Assembly (NCBI GenBank): GCA_010692645.1
Contig: JAAHGS010000018.1
Coordinates: 62,588-126,587 of the forward strand
Direction of reading: 5' to 3'
Length of the DNA: 64,000 bases
Source: Symploca sp. SIO2E9
GTDB taxonomy: Bacteria; Cyanobacteriota; Cyanobacteriia; Cyanobacteriales; Coleofasciculaceae
The notes below the pieces were generated by a model. The model had not been told where the DNA came from, searched no databases, and worked only from the letters and a program-made list of their open reading frames with translations. The first letter of the stretch is position 1. Every line of letters begins with the position of its first letter. The translations under genes were made by a program, and so were the position numbers. Positions 34,923 to 44,121 of this stretch are shown in pieces.

Positions 34923-35268
34923 GGTCTAAAGCCTCGCCCTTTTAGGGCGACTTTGAGGTACAATAATTTCCGAGGTAAAGGTATTCAACCTCTTAAAACA
35001 CCTAGTACTCTAACCGAGTAACGCACCTTGAAAACTAAAGATATCAGGTTCTGTGCAGTAAAGCTTGTACAGGTAAAATCTTTAAGCATCAAGTACAGAG
35101 AAACTTGCATTTTTAGTTCTCAAGGTAGGGTAGTGCATACCCAAACCAATTCTGCAAAGAGTTAAACGCTTAGGGAGAGAACCATCTCTGGCTAGATAAC
35201 GCAAGGAGTTTAGTTAAGTGGACTCATGGAACTAAGAATCCCCGTGCGTTTACGCCGGGGAGTGTCAA
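34923..35268 (+). mobile_element. Miniature tnpB-type element with both ends, no ORF
   Basis: A left-end hairpin TCGCCCT/AGGGCGA (34934-34950) is followed by a promoter-like TTGAGGTACAATAAT. About 250 bp of non-coding sequence and the right-end hairpin CCCCG-GCG/CGC-CGGGG (35240-35260) come next, closing with AGTGTCAA. This looks like an IS200/IS605-type unit that kept its termini and possibly the RNA-coding right end but lost tnpA and tnpB. Its right edge lies five bases from the 3' end of pyrR. Confidence 0.6.
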
Positions 35269-35272
35269 TATC

Positions 35273-35827
35273 TCATCTACTCAAGGAGGGAGGAACTCTG
35301 ATTAATTCCACCCCATCCCTACCATCAATCTCTTGCAGGTAAACCTTAACTTGTTCTTCAGCAGCAGTTGGTAATTGCTTGCCAGTGAAGTCTGGACGAA
35401 TTGGGAATTCCCGATGTCCTCGATCAACTAAAACTAGTAACCGAATTGCTTGGGGCCTACCGTATTCACTCAAGGCATTTAGAGCAGCGCGAACTGTGCG
35501 TCCCCTATAGATAACATCATCTACCAGTACCACAGTTTTGCCCGAAAGCTCAAAAGGAAGCTGACTTTTTACTGGTGTCCGTACATCAATCTGATCGAGA
35601 TCATCGCGGTAGAAGGTAATATCTAAGGCTCCTATGGGCACAGACACCTGTTCTAGAATTTCAATCTGACGCCCTAGTAACTTGGCAAGAGGAACGCCTC
35701 TAGTGTAAATGCCAACGAGTACTAACTTAGACAAATCTCTAGTGTGTTCGATCACCTGAGATGCCAAGCGATTTAAGGTGCGGCGCAGTTCTTCGGCTGA
35801 GAAAATTTCCACAATTTGAGTATGCAT
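35273..35827 (-). CDS. pyrR: Bifunctional pyr operon regulator / uracil phosphoribosyltransferase PyrR
   Basis: The 184-residue PyrR has the PRPP-binding loop '[21 protein letters not shown]', '[19 protein letters not shown]', and the family end '[10 protein letters not shown]'. In Gram-positives it binds pyr mRNA; in cyanobacteria it is alone and may mainly salvage uracil. The ATG at 35827 is the clear start. A miniature element abuts its 3' end. Confidence 0.92.
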   Translation of the reverse strand: MHTQIVEIFSAEELRRTLNRLASQVIEHTRDLSKLVLVGIYTRGVPLAKLLGRQIEILEQVSVPIGALDITFYRDDLDQIDVRTPVKSQLPFELSGKTVVLVDDVIYRGRTVRAALNALSEYGRPQAIRLLVLVDRGHREFPIRPDFTGKQLPTAAEEQVKVYLQEIDGRDGVELIRVPPSLSR

Positions 35828-35972
35828 CCTTCAATCCTTTACTTTGTAGTTTGTTAGGAGCACTCCTCAGCTGAAGAATGCCATCTTCTGATTAAGATGG
35901 CAATTACTTATGATTTCAAAATCATCTCCCCGAGCCATCCCCCCGAGCCATCCATATTAAAGATGCAAGTTA

Positions 35973-36086
35973 TATAGCAACGGACATATCAGTTAGGACA
36001 TTCTATTTTGATTCAAAGGGAGCAGGGAGCAGGGAGCAGGGAGTAGGGAACAAGGAAATGTCCTAATCATAGTGGCGACGGCTATA
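35973..36086. mobile_element. MITE-like element, family A copy 2 (114 bp)
   Basis: This is the inverted copy of the element at 3362-3475, of identical length and with only scattered differences. It starts TATAGCAACGGACATATCAG and ends GCGACGGCTATA. Its last bases form the first bases of another element, 36083-36209. Confidence 0.8.
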
Positions 36087-36209
36087 GCAGTGCGCGCTGG
36101 TATGTTTACAAATTCAGGTAAAGAACAATTGCTAAAACCTTTGTTTGATAAGCTTTTCCATTCCCTGTTCCCTGTTAAGAGTTCCCTGTTCCCAGCCCGC
36201 AGCGCTATA
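36083..36209. mobile_element. MITE-like element, family E copy 1 (127 bp)
   Basis: Inverted ends TATAGCAGTGCGCGCTGG and, on the other strand, TATAGCGCTGCGGGCTGG. The interior has TTCCCTGTTCCCTG repeats. It shares the TATA at its left edge with family A copy 2. A related copy is at 55467-55568. Confidence 0.7.
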
Positions 36210-36221
36210 AATGGTGACAGC

Positions 36222-37817
36222 TTATCTTTGTGGTGCTAGTGAGGCAAAAGTCCGCGCGTCAGCAATGCCACTAGCCGGTAATCCATTGTCTTGCTGATAT
36301 TTTTTCAAAGCTTCCTCAGTATTTCTATCGAAGAAGCCATTGGTTTGACCTCGATAGTAATCGAGAGCAACTAACCGTTTCTGAAGGCTGGTTACCCTTG
36401 AATTGCTGTCTCCTAACCTTAGTGGGATGACAGCACTAGCGGTACTACCACCAACTAAAGTATTGCCCTGGAGTGCTGCCAAGGTATTGGTATCAGCAAT
36501 ACCAGTTGTAGGCAATCCCCGTGATTGCTGAAAGTTTCTGACTGCTGTCTCGGTCAATCTACCATAATATCCAGTTACTGGGCCTGTGTAGGCACCAATA
36601 GCTTTCATGCGAGTTTGCAGTTGAGTTACGGCGGCACCAGAACTACCTTGCCTTAGCTCTATAGCTGCAATTGCGCCAGTACCTGAGGAAGTCCGAGTAG
36701 GGCTAACAGCAGGAACATTCTGAAGTGCTGCCAAAGTATTGGCATCAGCAATGCCCGTCGCAGGTAATTCCTTAGAGCGCTGGAAGTTCCTGATTGCTGC
36801 CTCAGTCAGTTCGCCATAGAATCCAGTAACTGGTCCAGAATAGACACCCAAATCTCTCATACGATTTTGCAATTGAGTTACACTCTGACCAGAGTTGCCT
36901 CGTCGCAGTTGTGCAGCAGCAATGGGAGTGGTAGTGATGGGAGCAGGAGTAATGCTCCCGCTAGTTCCCTGTAATAAGGATAAGGTATTGGCATCAGCAA
37001 TGCCAGTTACAGGTAGTGCCTTAGCTTGTTGAAAATCTCTGACTGCTGCTTGGGTTAATCGACCATAGTATCCAGTAACTGGTCCAGAATAAACACCTGC
37101 AGCTCTAAGGCTATTTTGCAGTTTGGTGACGGCAGGACCAGAGCTACCTGAACGCAATTGTGTAACTGTAGGCTGGATCGTCTCACTTCCAGAAGTGCCA
37201 GCCAAAGCTGACAAAGTTTGTCCTCCAGCCACACCATCAGCTCGTAATCCCCTGGCTTGCTGAAATTTTCTGACGGCATTTTCGGTAACTGGTCCGTAGA
37301 ATCCTGTCGAGCGCACATTTTGAGGGAAGAAGCCAGCAGTTTTGAGGTTATTCTGAAGTTGACTTACAGCAGCAGAGCGACTGCCTCTTCGCAACCGGGT
37401 AACGGAACTAGTAATAGTACCAGAACCACGATCATTACAATGGAGAACAGCTAGAGTACTTGGTCCAGCAATGCCGTCAACTCGTAATGCCCTGGCTCGC
37501 TGAAATTTTTTAACCGAGCTTTCGGTAATTGAACCATAGAATCCAGTGGAGCGAACTCGGTTAGGAAAATAACCAGTAACCTTGAGGTCATTTTGTAGGG
37601 AAGCAACTTGAGACCCCCTACTGCCTCTGCGAAACACAGCTGCCTCAGCTTGAGCAGTTGTAGTGATGATTGACAAGGCAAGGATAACTGATACTAGGCT
37701 AATCCAAGCTGAGCTGGGAGGTTTCCAATTAGCTTGCTCGAACAACCTCAACTGGCAAGACTCGGGTTGGGGATCTGCGTAGATGGCTTCTAGATGAAGG
37801 TATGCAATGGTGTCCAT
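36222..37817 (-). CDS. Secreted protein with six peptidoglycan-binding repeats
   Basis: The 531-residue protein has a hydrophobic N-terminal stretch after a 35-residue leader (SLVSVILALSIITTTAQAEA), consistent with export. Six PG_binding_1 domains of about 65 residues follow. Each starts like 'LRRGSRGSQVASLQNDL', runs through 'GFYGxxTExAVRxFQ' and ends 'GIADANTLAAL'; linkers are Ser/Thr/Pro-rich. No catalytic domain is present, so it probably binds cell wall or serves as a scaffold. The third to fifth repeats are most alike, which suggests recent duplication. Confidence 0.9.
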   Translation of the reverse strand: MDTIAYLHLEAIYADPQPESCQLRLFEQANWKPPSSAWISLVSVILALSIITTTAQAEAAVFRRGSRGSQVASLQNDLKVTGYFPNRVRSTGFYGSITESSVKKFQRARALRVDGIAGPSTLAVLHCNDRGSGTITSSVTRLRRGSRSAAVSQLQNNLKTAGFFPQNVRSTGFYGPVTENAVRKFQQARGLRADGVAGGQTLSALAGTSGSETIQPTVTQLRSGSSGPAVTKLQNSLRAAGVYSGPVTGYYGRLTQAAVRDFQQAKALPVTGIADANTLSLLQGTSGSITPAPITTTPIAAAQLRRGNSGQSVTQLQNRMRDLGVYSGPVTGFYGELTEAAIRNFQRSKELPATGIADANTLAALQNVPAVSPTRTSSGTGAIAAIELRQGSSGAAVTQLQTRMKAIGAYTGPVTGYYGRLTETAVRNFQQSRGLPTTGIADTNTLAALQGNTLVGGSTASAVIPLRLGDSNSRVTSLQKRLVALDYYRGQTNGFFDRNTEEALKKYQQDNGLPASGIADARTFASLAPQR

Positions 37818-38098
37818 AGTTTTCGTATCAAAATATTTATTTGTTGAATTCTAGTCAGTTGCTGGCAGGGAAGCTTACCATGCCAGCTAGCTTCAAAACT
37901 TTAGGGTTAGATTTCGTATTTGCTACCAGTCTGGGCAAGATTTTTGAGTTGTTTTCAGACTAACTAGTATTCTCATGTCTTATTTTTTCCCCACTTCAGG
38001 AGCATTCTCACCTACCTTGCCTCTTTTCCAACTACAGTACCTATTTATACTCAAATTAATTGACTATTGAGGTGAAGGTAGGAGTTTTATAGAAGTTT

Positions 38099-39070
38099 CT
38101 ATGGTAAAGCTGTTAGGCTCAAAACGGCAATTACCAGACTCAACCAGATCAAAAAGCAATTCCTAGTTAGTCTCAAGGCTTGGTAAATGTGTGCTGGTGT
38201 GATCGATTGAATTGGATCACCTAGGAGTGGTTTGCTTTTAGCAACGCCCTGATACCAGTTTATTCCCCCTAGCTGAACCTCTAACACCGCAGCATAAGCG
38301 CACTCACTCCAACCGGAGTTGGGGCTGGGATCGCTGCGGGCATCACGGCAACAAAGACGCCAGACCTTTTGAGGTTTTCCTGATACAAGTGAGATGGTAA
38401 TCACTGTTAAGCGACAGGGCACCAAGGTGAGAAAATCCTCTAACTTGGCACCAAACCAGCCCAAATCTTGTAATGGTTCATGGCGGTAGCCAATCATAGA
38501 ATCAATGGTGCTGGCAGCTTTGTAAGCTAGGGCAAAGGGAACGCTACCAACACCAGGGAAGAAGGCTCCTACAATTGCATAAAATAGGGGAGCCATAACT
38601 CCATCTATGGCATTTTCCGCTACCGTCTCTAGAACAGCTCGGAGGATTTCTGAGTCAGTTAGTTTTTGGGTATCTCGACCAACATACTGGCTCAATTTAG
38701 AACGCGCTTTAGTTAACTGCCCAGTGGTTAAAGGTTGTAAGACATCAACTGCTGCTGAGTGCAGACTCCTAAGAGCAAAGCAACTAGCTAACAGAATGCT
38801 TTCTATGCTCAAGCCTACTAGAGGATGAAGTCTCCTAGCAATTGAGACCAATACCCATCCTACAAATCCGCTGCCGACTATTAGTCCAACGCTTAGAAAA
38901 ATACCAGCCCAGCGGCGTTTAGAACTTGAGCTCCATTTGTTGAGAACCAAGTCGGTGAACTGAGAAATTACCCAACCCATCACTCGCACCGGATGAGGCC
39001 AGCCCCAGGGATCACCGATCAAGTAATCTAAACTAGCGGCTAAGATTAAAATTATGCAGGAATTGAGCAA
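38099..39070 (-). CDS. cbiB: Adenosylcobinamide-phosphate synthase CbiB/CobD
   Basis: The 323-residue membrane enzyme joins adenosylcobyric acid to aminopropanol phosphate in cobalamin synthesis. Motifs: 'LDYLIGDPWGWPHPVRVMGWVI', 'VGRDTQKLTDSEILRAVLETVAENAIDGVMAPLFYA', 'ALAYKAASTIDSMIGYRHEPLQDLGW', 'SPNSGWSECAYAAVLEVQLGG'. About five membrane helices are visible. The only in-frame start near the right place is TTG at 39070, so the first residues are uncertain. Confidence 0.94.
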   Translation of the reverse strand: MLNSCIILILAASLDYLIGDPWGWPHPVRVMGWVISQFTDLVLNKWSSSSKRRWAGIFLSVGLIVGSGFVGWVLVSIARRLHPLVGLSIESILLASCFALRSLHSAAVDVLQPLTTGQLTKARSKLSQYVGRDTQKLTDSEILRAVLETVAENAIDGVMAPLFYAIVGAFFPGVGSVPFALAYKAASTIDSMIGYRHEPLQDLGWFGAKLEDFLTLVPCRLTVITISLVSGKPQKVWRLCCRDARSDPSPNSGWSECAYAAVLEVQLGGINWYQGVAKSKPLLGDPIQSITPAHIYQALRLTRNCFLIWLSLVIAVLSLTALP

Positions 39071-39137
39071 AATCTACTACCTTGACTTAAGCAGAATATT
39101 TTAGTAAATCACAACTTTCATCATCTATGAGTTACGA

Positions 39138-39528
39138 TTAGTCTCTGATCTGGTCTATATTCTCTTCCCAATTAGCACCGTCAAAAGGCACAATCTGGAA
39201 TCGAGGTACTACATTGCCATCAAGACAGCGAAGATTAACATCAATTTCATCTGGATGAGAACGGGGTCGATAAAAGGGATGAATACCACAGATCCGACAG
39301 AATGTGTGTTTGGCAATGTGAGTGTTAAAGGTATATGTAGTTAAAAAGTCAGCACCGCTCAATAAAGTGAATTGCTCCAAGGGTATAATCAAATGTAAGA
39401 AGCCTTTCTTATGACAAATTGGGCAATTACAATGTAAGTGCTTCCTGCTGATCAATAGTTACTCGGAAGCGGACAGCAGCACAGTGACATCCTCCTTCAT
39501 AGGTCGTCAATTGATTAGTTTTGGTCAT
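39138..39528 (-). pseudogene. GFA/CENP-V family protein, frameshifted
   Basis: Two frames together rebuild a complete small zinc protein of the glutathione-dependent formaldehyde-activating (GFA) family. From ATG 39528 the first frame reads MTKTNQLTTYEGGCHCAAV...DQQEAL, with the first zinc motif CHC. The second frame continues HCNCPICHKKGFLHLI...KHTFCRICGIHPFYRPRSHP to the stop at 39138. An extra base at about 39435 (between codons for Leu and His) breaks the gene. It may be a true mutation or a sequencing error. The family binds two zinc ions and the real substrates are mostly unknown. Confidence 0.85.
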
Positions 39529-39543
39529 ACTAAAACAAAAGAA

Positions 39544-39987
39544 TTAAACCACAAAGTTTGTATCTTCGCCAACAGCTGCTTGCCAGCTACGGGCATCATA
39601 GTAAAGATCGGCAAGAGTTATGCTGTAAAGCGCTTCTTTAAGTTTTTGATGAAGCCGTTGCCAGAGAGTAAATGTTACCCAATCCTCAGCTTGATTAGAA
39701 TCTGGGCTATGCTTGGGCAGTGGTTCAATTGTTTCACCTACTGCTTCTAAGATTTGACCCAGAGAAATTTGTGCAGGATTGGTGGCTAATTGATATCCGC
39801 CTTGCACGCCTCGTATTGATTTAACTAAGCCAGCCCGACGTATTTCGATCAACAATTTTTCTAAATAAGGGGCTGGTAGACCTTGCCGATGGGCGATTGC
39901 ACGAACAGACGCTGGTCCGTAATCTGGTTGTAGGCTTAAATCTAGCAGCGCTTTAACACTGTAGTGTGCGCGAGTTGTGAGCTTCAT
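39544..39987 (-). CDS. Rrf2 family transcriptional regulator
   Basis: The 147-residue regulator has an N-terminal winged helix 'MKLTTRAHYSVKALLDLSLQ...VRAIAHRQGLPAPYLEKLLIEIRRAGLVKSIRGVQGGYQLA'. The region that carries three cysteines in IscR-like Fe-S members reads 'EPLPKHSPDSNQAEDW' and has none, so Fe-S sensing of the classical kind is excluded. It resembles the cyanobacterial slr0846 type. It sits 15 bp upstream of the broken GFA gene on the same strand and may once have regulated it. Confidence 0.9.
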   Translation of the reverse strand: MKLTTRAHYSVKALLDLSLQPDYGPASVRAIAHRQGLPAPYLEKLLIEIRRAGLVKSIRGVQGGYQLATNPAQISLGQILEAVGETIEPLPKHSPDSNQAEDWVTFTLWQRLHQKLKEALYSITLADLYYDARSWQAAVGEDTNFVV

Positions 39988-40596
39988 ACAAACTAAAAAT
40001 ATCCAGGCTCAACAGCAAAAGTTTTTGTGCCTCATGATCTGAGTTTCGTGCCTATCTCCTCACTTGGGGTGAAAGTTGAGGAGTCCAATATTAATTTTTC
40101 GATTAATCTTATTGTCTATCCCAGTCAAGCTGTATCATCAACCATAACCTGATCTATTTAAGCTAGTGTGCATTTAAAGCTTATATTTTCTGGTTGCATG
40201 AGAATTCTTCAAACTTTCTCCCCCTCTCTCCCTCCCCCCCTCTCTCCCTCTTATTGAATACACAAATTAAATGAGTGAGAGCTTATCTTCAACCACCAGA
40301 GGTGGACTCAATCGAGCTAGAACTGAGCTGACTATTGAGGTGTGTGTTTCTGACTTCCCTGCTGAGACAACAACTAATATTATCAATTTGCATCATTTGC
40401 TCCTCAGCTAGCTCTTGGAGATCTCGTGATCAATGCTGACCCCAAAACCAAAAATATAGCTAACAAAGTTTACACTTTGCGTATAATATAGTTTGGTATA
40501 CTGTCATAAGACTGAGGCTTTGTTGTCTTGGTTGAAGGCTAGTCCAGCAAAAATGCTGCATGTCACTTATAATCCATAAGTCTTAGATTCAAGTTG
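39988..40596. other. Intergenic gap with a copied trpC-leader-like segment
   Basis: This 609-bp stretch upstream of the AbrB gene has no gene. Positions 40160-40205 nearly repeat 61623-61668, the segment running into the trpC start (see findings). A polypyrimidine tract (CTCCCCCTCTCTCCCTCC) lies at about 40220-40250. The AT-rich section from 40440 to 40590 probably holds the abrB promoter. Confidence 0.5.
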
Positions 40597-40992
40597 ATGG
40601 CTAAAAAGAAAAAAACTGAACCCTTAATGGGAGAAACTCTGCTTAAGAAAGTCAAAGAACTGGGAAACCTTAGCAAAGAAGAAAAAGCTAGAGCCTGTGG
40701 CTACTACACCGTGACAAAAAACGGAGTAGAGCGAGTCAATATGATGAAATTCCTCAATGCCCTGATCGATGCTGAGGGCATTGAGTTAGATAGTAAAGTC
40801 AATGGTAATGGACGCGGAGGACGCAGTGCCAGTTATCGCATCTCGGTGCAATCTAACGGCAACTTGCTGATTGGCTCTGCCTACACTAAACAGATGGGTT
40901 TAAAGCCAGGGGACGAATTTGAAATCACCCTGGGAAGAAAACACATTCACCTGAAACAACTTGGAGACTTTGAAGAGGCTGAAGCATCCTGA
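40597..40992 (+). CDS. Cyanobacterial AbrB-like transcriptional regulator (cyAbrB)
   Basis: About 131 residues from ATG 40597. The N-terminal part 'LLKKVKELGNLSKEEKARACGYYTV' and the C-terminal AbrB-like fold 'ASYRISVQSNGNLLIGSAYTKQMGLKPGDEFEITLGRKHIHLKQL' are those of cyAbrB, a pair of regulators found in all cyanobacteria that tune nitrogen, carbon and hydrogenase genes. Unlike Bacillus AbrB, the DNA-binding swapped hairpin is at the C-terminus. Which paralogue this is I cannot tell. Confidence 0.92.
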   Translation: MAKKKKTEPLMGETLLKKVKELGNLSKEEKARACGYYTVTKNGVERVNMMKFLNALIDAEGIELDSKVNGNGRGGRSASYRISVQSNGNLLIGSAYTKQMGLKPGDEFEITLGRKHIHLKQLGDFEEAEAS

Positions 40993-41467
40993 AACCCCCA
41001 GGTAAGTGAAGACGGGGACCATAGCGACAGCAGAGACAATACAAATCGAACTGACAGTAGCAGTTGGTTCCCTATGTCTGTGATAAATTTACGGCTGACA
41101 AGTTCAAGTGTAAGGGCAATGCCAATTGCACCTAACCTCTTGCCAAGAAAACACCCTCAAATCTATACCTTTACCCAGAAGTCTTGAAATCCTTGTGGAA
41201 TAGGGCAGATAGATAAGAGGGATAAGATGGGGAAGATAGATAAAACTTGAAGCCTAGACCTCCATTTTTTCCTCCTTCCCTTATATTCGAGCTCTTCAGT
41301 ATCTTTTTCGCTCAAATTATGGTAGTTGTAAATGAAGCCTATATCCTCAAATTAGATCTATTCTCAAATTAGAGAGTTCATATTGCTTTAAGGCTAGGTT
41401 ATTTGCAGTGAATATTTTTCTCTGAGCTCGAGAGGGGGTAACACCCCTTCTATGGCTGTTTATATGG
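40993..41467. other. Intergenic gap between convergent genes
   Basis: The 475 bp contain a purine-rich run (GATAGATAAGAGGGATAAGA, about 41208-41245) and otherwise no repeat, terminator or gene that I can recognise. Confidence 0.4.
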
Positions 41468-42772
41468 TCACAGTGAGATCATTAAAAGCAGCAGTGAAAT
41501 ATAAGTACCCCATAATAAAATTATCATGAATTGTAGGTTGCGCCGAGCGACTAGTACTGCAGCAATAATCATAGTTAAAGCTATTGAGGCACAAAATATT
41601 GGCAAGGCTTGATAAAGCGGTTGCTGAATTTCCTGAATTTTGAATCCCAGGCTAGATGTTACGAAACCTATAGCCAGCAAACTTAGACCTAAGCTCCAAA
41701 ACCGGGGATAAATTTGGCAACTTGGTCCATTCCAAATTGTCGCTAGCTGATAACCACCAGCAAGTGCTAAAGCAGGGTAAATAGGTAGAAAATACCAAGA
41801 TTTCTGAGAAATCATCAAAGCGATCGCTAGCAAATAAAAGCCAGCCCAAACTAGCACAAATTTTGCCCAACTCCAGTTTCGATGCTTCCAGGCAAAGGAC
41901 AACCAGGAGGGCAAAAACAGTAACCATGGTACTGCCAGAATTTCTACCAGGTAGTAAAGTGGAGGGGGAGAATAGCTCAACCATGGCAACCAAAAAGACT
42001 GTAGAGATTGGTTGAAAATGCCAGTAGTATTGAAGTTATCAACATTTACTAATAGGAAACCAGTATACCAAGCTATACCAGGAGAAATGCCTAGGAGTAA
42101 ACCGAGCCACCAATAAACAGAGATGAGCAGTCTTGGTGTATCCCAGCGCAGAAACAGCAGTGCAATTACCCCAAGTAACAATCCTAGTCCAATGCCCTTA
42201 GTGAGGCAAATTAAACTTAATCCTATGCCAATGCCTAGTGCCCAGCGAAAGTCGCGACGCGATCGTAATACACACCACATCATCAAAACTGCAAAACACA
42301 AGCATGAACCATCGGCAGACGCCAGACGTCCATGGTAGATTACTGGTAGCAAGGTCAGATAAATCAAGCTAGAAAAAACAGCGCTCTGACGGCAGTGGAA
42401 AATTTCTCGACCAATTCCGTAGAGGAGTGGCACAGATAAAGCAGTAAGGATTGCACTTGGTAAGCGCGCCATCCAATCATTGATGCCGCCAAGCTCATAA
42501 GCACTAGCAATCAACCAAGTTCCTAGAGGTGGTTCTGGCAAATTTTGGGGATAAAGCCACTGCCAATAATCCACCGACTCTCCTACCAGGTGATGGGCAA
42601 TCAGCTCAACTTTGTCTTCGCACCAATCCTGTAAAGGCAGGCTGTCGAGATTAATACTAAATAGGAGTAGCGCTGCTAGGAGTAATCCGAAGACCGACAG
42701 CCCCTCAACCCAGCGTTCAGTTTTGCGAATTCTGTTTCCTGAGCGACCCCAAATAAAAGTTTGATTATTCAT
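41468..42772 (-). CDS. PMT/ArnT-like glycosyltransferase, polytopic
   Basis: About 434 residues from ATG 42772 (a TTG 17 codons upstream is also in frame). The glycosyltransferase family 39/PMT_2 architecture is visible: a first membrane helix, then the periplasmic loop with acidic residues 'SLPLQDWCEDKVELIAHHL' where the catalytic Asp of this family lies, 'NLPEPPLGTWLIA', and about ten further helices. Such enzymes move sugars from polyprenyl phosphate to lipids or proteins on the outer side of the membrane. The acceptor cannot be told. Confidence 0.85.
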   Translation of the reverse strand: MNNQTFIWGRSGNRIRKTERWVEGLSVFGLLLAALLLFSINLDSLPLQDWCEDKVELIAHHLVGESVDYWQWLYPQNLPEPPLGTWLIASAYELGGINDWMARLPSAILTALSVPLLYGIGREIFHCRQSAVFSSLIYLTLLPVIYHGRLASADGSCLCFAVLMMWCVLRSRRDFRWALGIGIGLSLICLTKGIGLGLLLGVIALLFLRWDTPRLLISVYWWLGLLLGISPGIAWYTGFLLVNVDNFNTTGIFNQSLQSFWLPWLSYSPPPLYYLVEILAVPWLLFLPSWLSFAWKHRNWSWAKFVLVWAGFYLLAIALMISQKSWYFLPIYPALALAGGYQLATIWNGPSCQIYPRFWSLGLSLLAIGFVTSSLGFKIQEIQQPLYQALPIFCASIALTMIIAAVLVARRNLQFMIILLWGTYISLLLLMISL

Positions 42773-44121
42773 CTTTACCAAAAATTCTGATTGTTGCTGA
42801 TCCTGTCGCACTCGTAGTGACAATCTGACCAGCTGGTCGCATTTATTTGTGGCTTACAGCTACTGATAAGCACTCAAAAACATAAGGAACTAAGATTGTC
42901 AAGGTTAGGTTAAACGCCTGGTCACGATCTGAGCAAGGGCAATCTGGTTTGTACCAGAGAATTGTCTTGTCAAGACCATTTACCAGCCAAGGCGTTAGAC
43001 ACCAACCATAGAGCAATCACAGCAGCTGGCGCAGATCAAACCCAACCCATATTCAGCTCTGACAACCTTGCATCAGGATAATTTGCAATTGTCCACCTTA
43101 AATCCTGATAATATGTATTTGTCTGATTTAAAGAATTCATAACAATCGAAAAATAATTACTTCTTAACTACTCAACTAAAAACTGCTATTGGTAAGCATA
43201 ATTTCCTACACGATAGCTGCTGAAACTAGAACATGGCTGCCAAAGTAGCGACATTAGCTTTTTTAGAGGAATGCATTCTAGCTTGGGAGGTTGAATACTA
43301 ACAGAGGCTGTCCTTTTCCGAAAGATTAGCCTAGCTGAGTTTTTCGCGGGCACTCCCAAGTAGGAACAAACAAAGGGTTTTACACAGCCAACGAAGCTTT
43401 ACCACAGTAAATTTTTAAACTCTGGTAAAACTTAAAGCCAGCAAGCACTTATGCCAAGTTACTGAATCAGTCTTTGGCTAGCTAAAGCCTTTACTAGCAC
43501 AACCTCTTGTGGCTGAGAACACAGGATAAGGACAAACTAGCTAGCGCTTTACGCTTTCATAGGTATATTGTCTCCCACGAATACTTCAAGCCATCTAGTC
43601 CTAAAAAAAGTGCTCCCTTTGCCAGTATAAAGGGCAAAATCTGCCTCCTCAACCTTGGCGCTAGAGAAAAGTTAGTCATGAGGTGATGAGCAAGAGTGCT
43701 TACGTTGCCAAACCCAGATGCTAAAATACCTGGCATGAATATATCTTTAACTTCTTCTTCAAAAAAACAAGCGAACTTGAAAAACTCTTGCTTCAGTAGC
43801 ACGAGCAATGGTAACGCCGCCTCAATTTTTAGGCTGGCAACAACAGCACCTGTAGTCTATCAAGCCGAGCACTGGTTAATTATTGATGAATTCTTTAGTT
43901 TCAACTCCCACCATCAGTCTTAGTTGACGATTAAAATCTTAAGTTTATAACTTAAGACAGATGTCTTGAAAAGCACAATTTGTTTATCAAGCATCTAGGA
44001 GGTCTCCAAATTGTTTAGATTAATTACCTTCATTGCCATTGTTTAAAAACCAACTTATGCTTTTGAACACAGATAATGAAGCTCTTAAATCTGAGTTGAT
44101 CACCTGTGACACTTACCAAAT
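42773..44121. other. Long non-coding gap, 1.3 kb
   Basis: No gene of usual size and no known repeat is seen. Two short opposed frames at 43557-43808 (minus) and 43696-43923 (plus) have no recognisable homology and overlap each other. TACCAGAGAATTGTCTTGTCAAGACC and similar small palindromes occur. The length and lack of frames suggest a decayed region. The last 150 bp would hold the antiporter promoter. Confidence 0.45.

Noticed and set aside
43557-43923. Two short opposed frames in the 1.3-kb gap
   Set aside because: They overlap each other, match no family that I know and lack ribosome binding sites. They may be relics, but there is no support.
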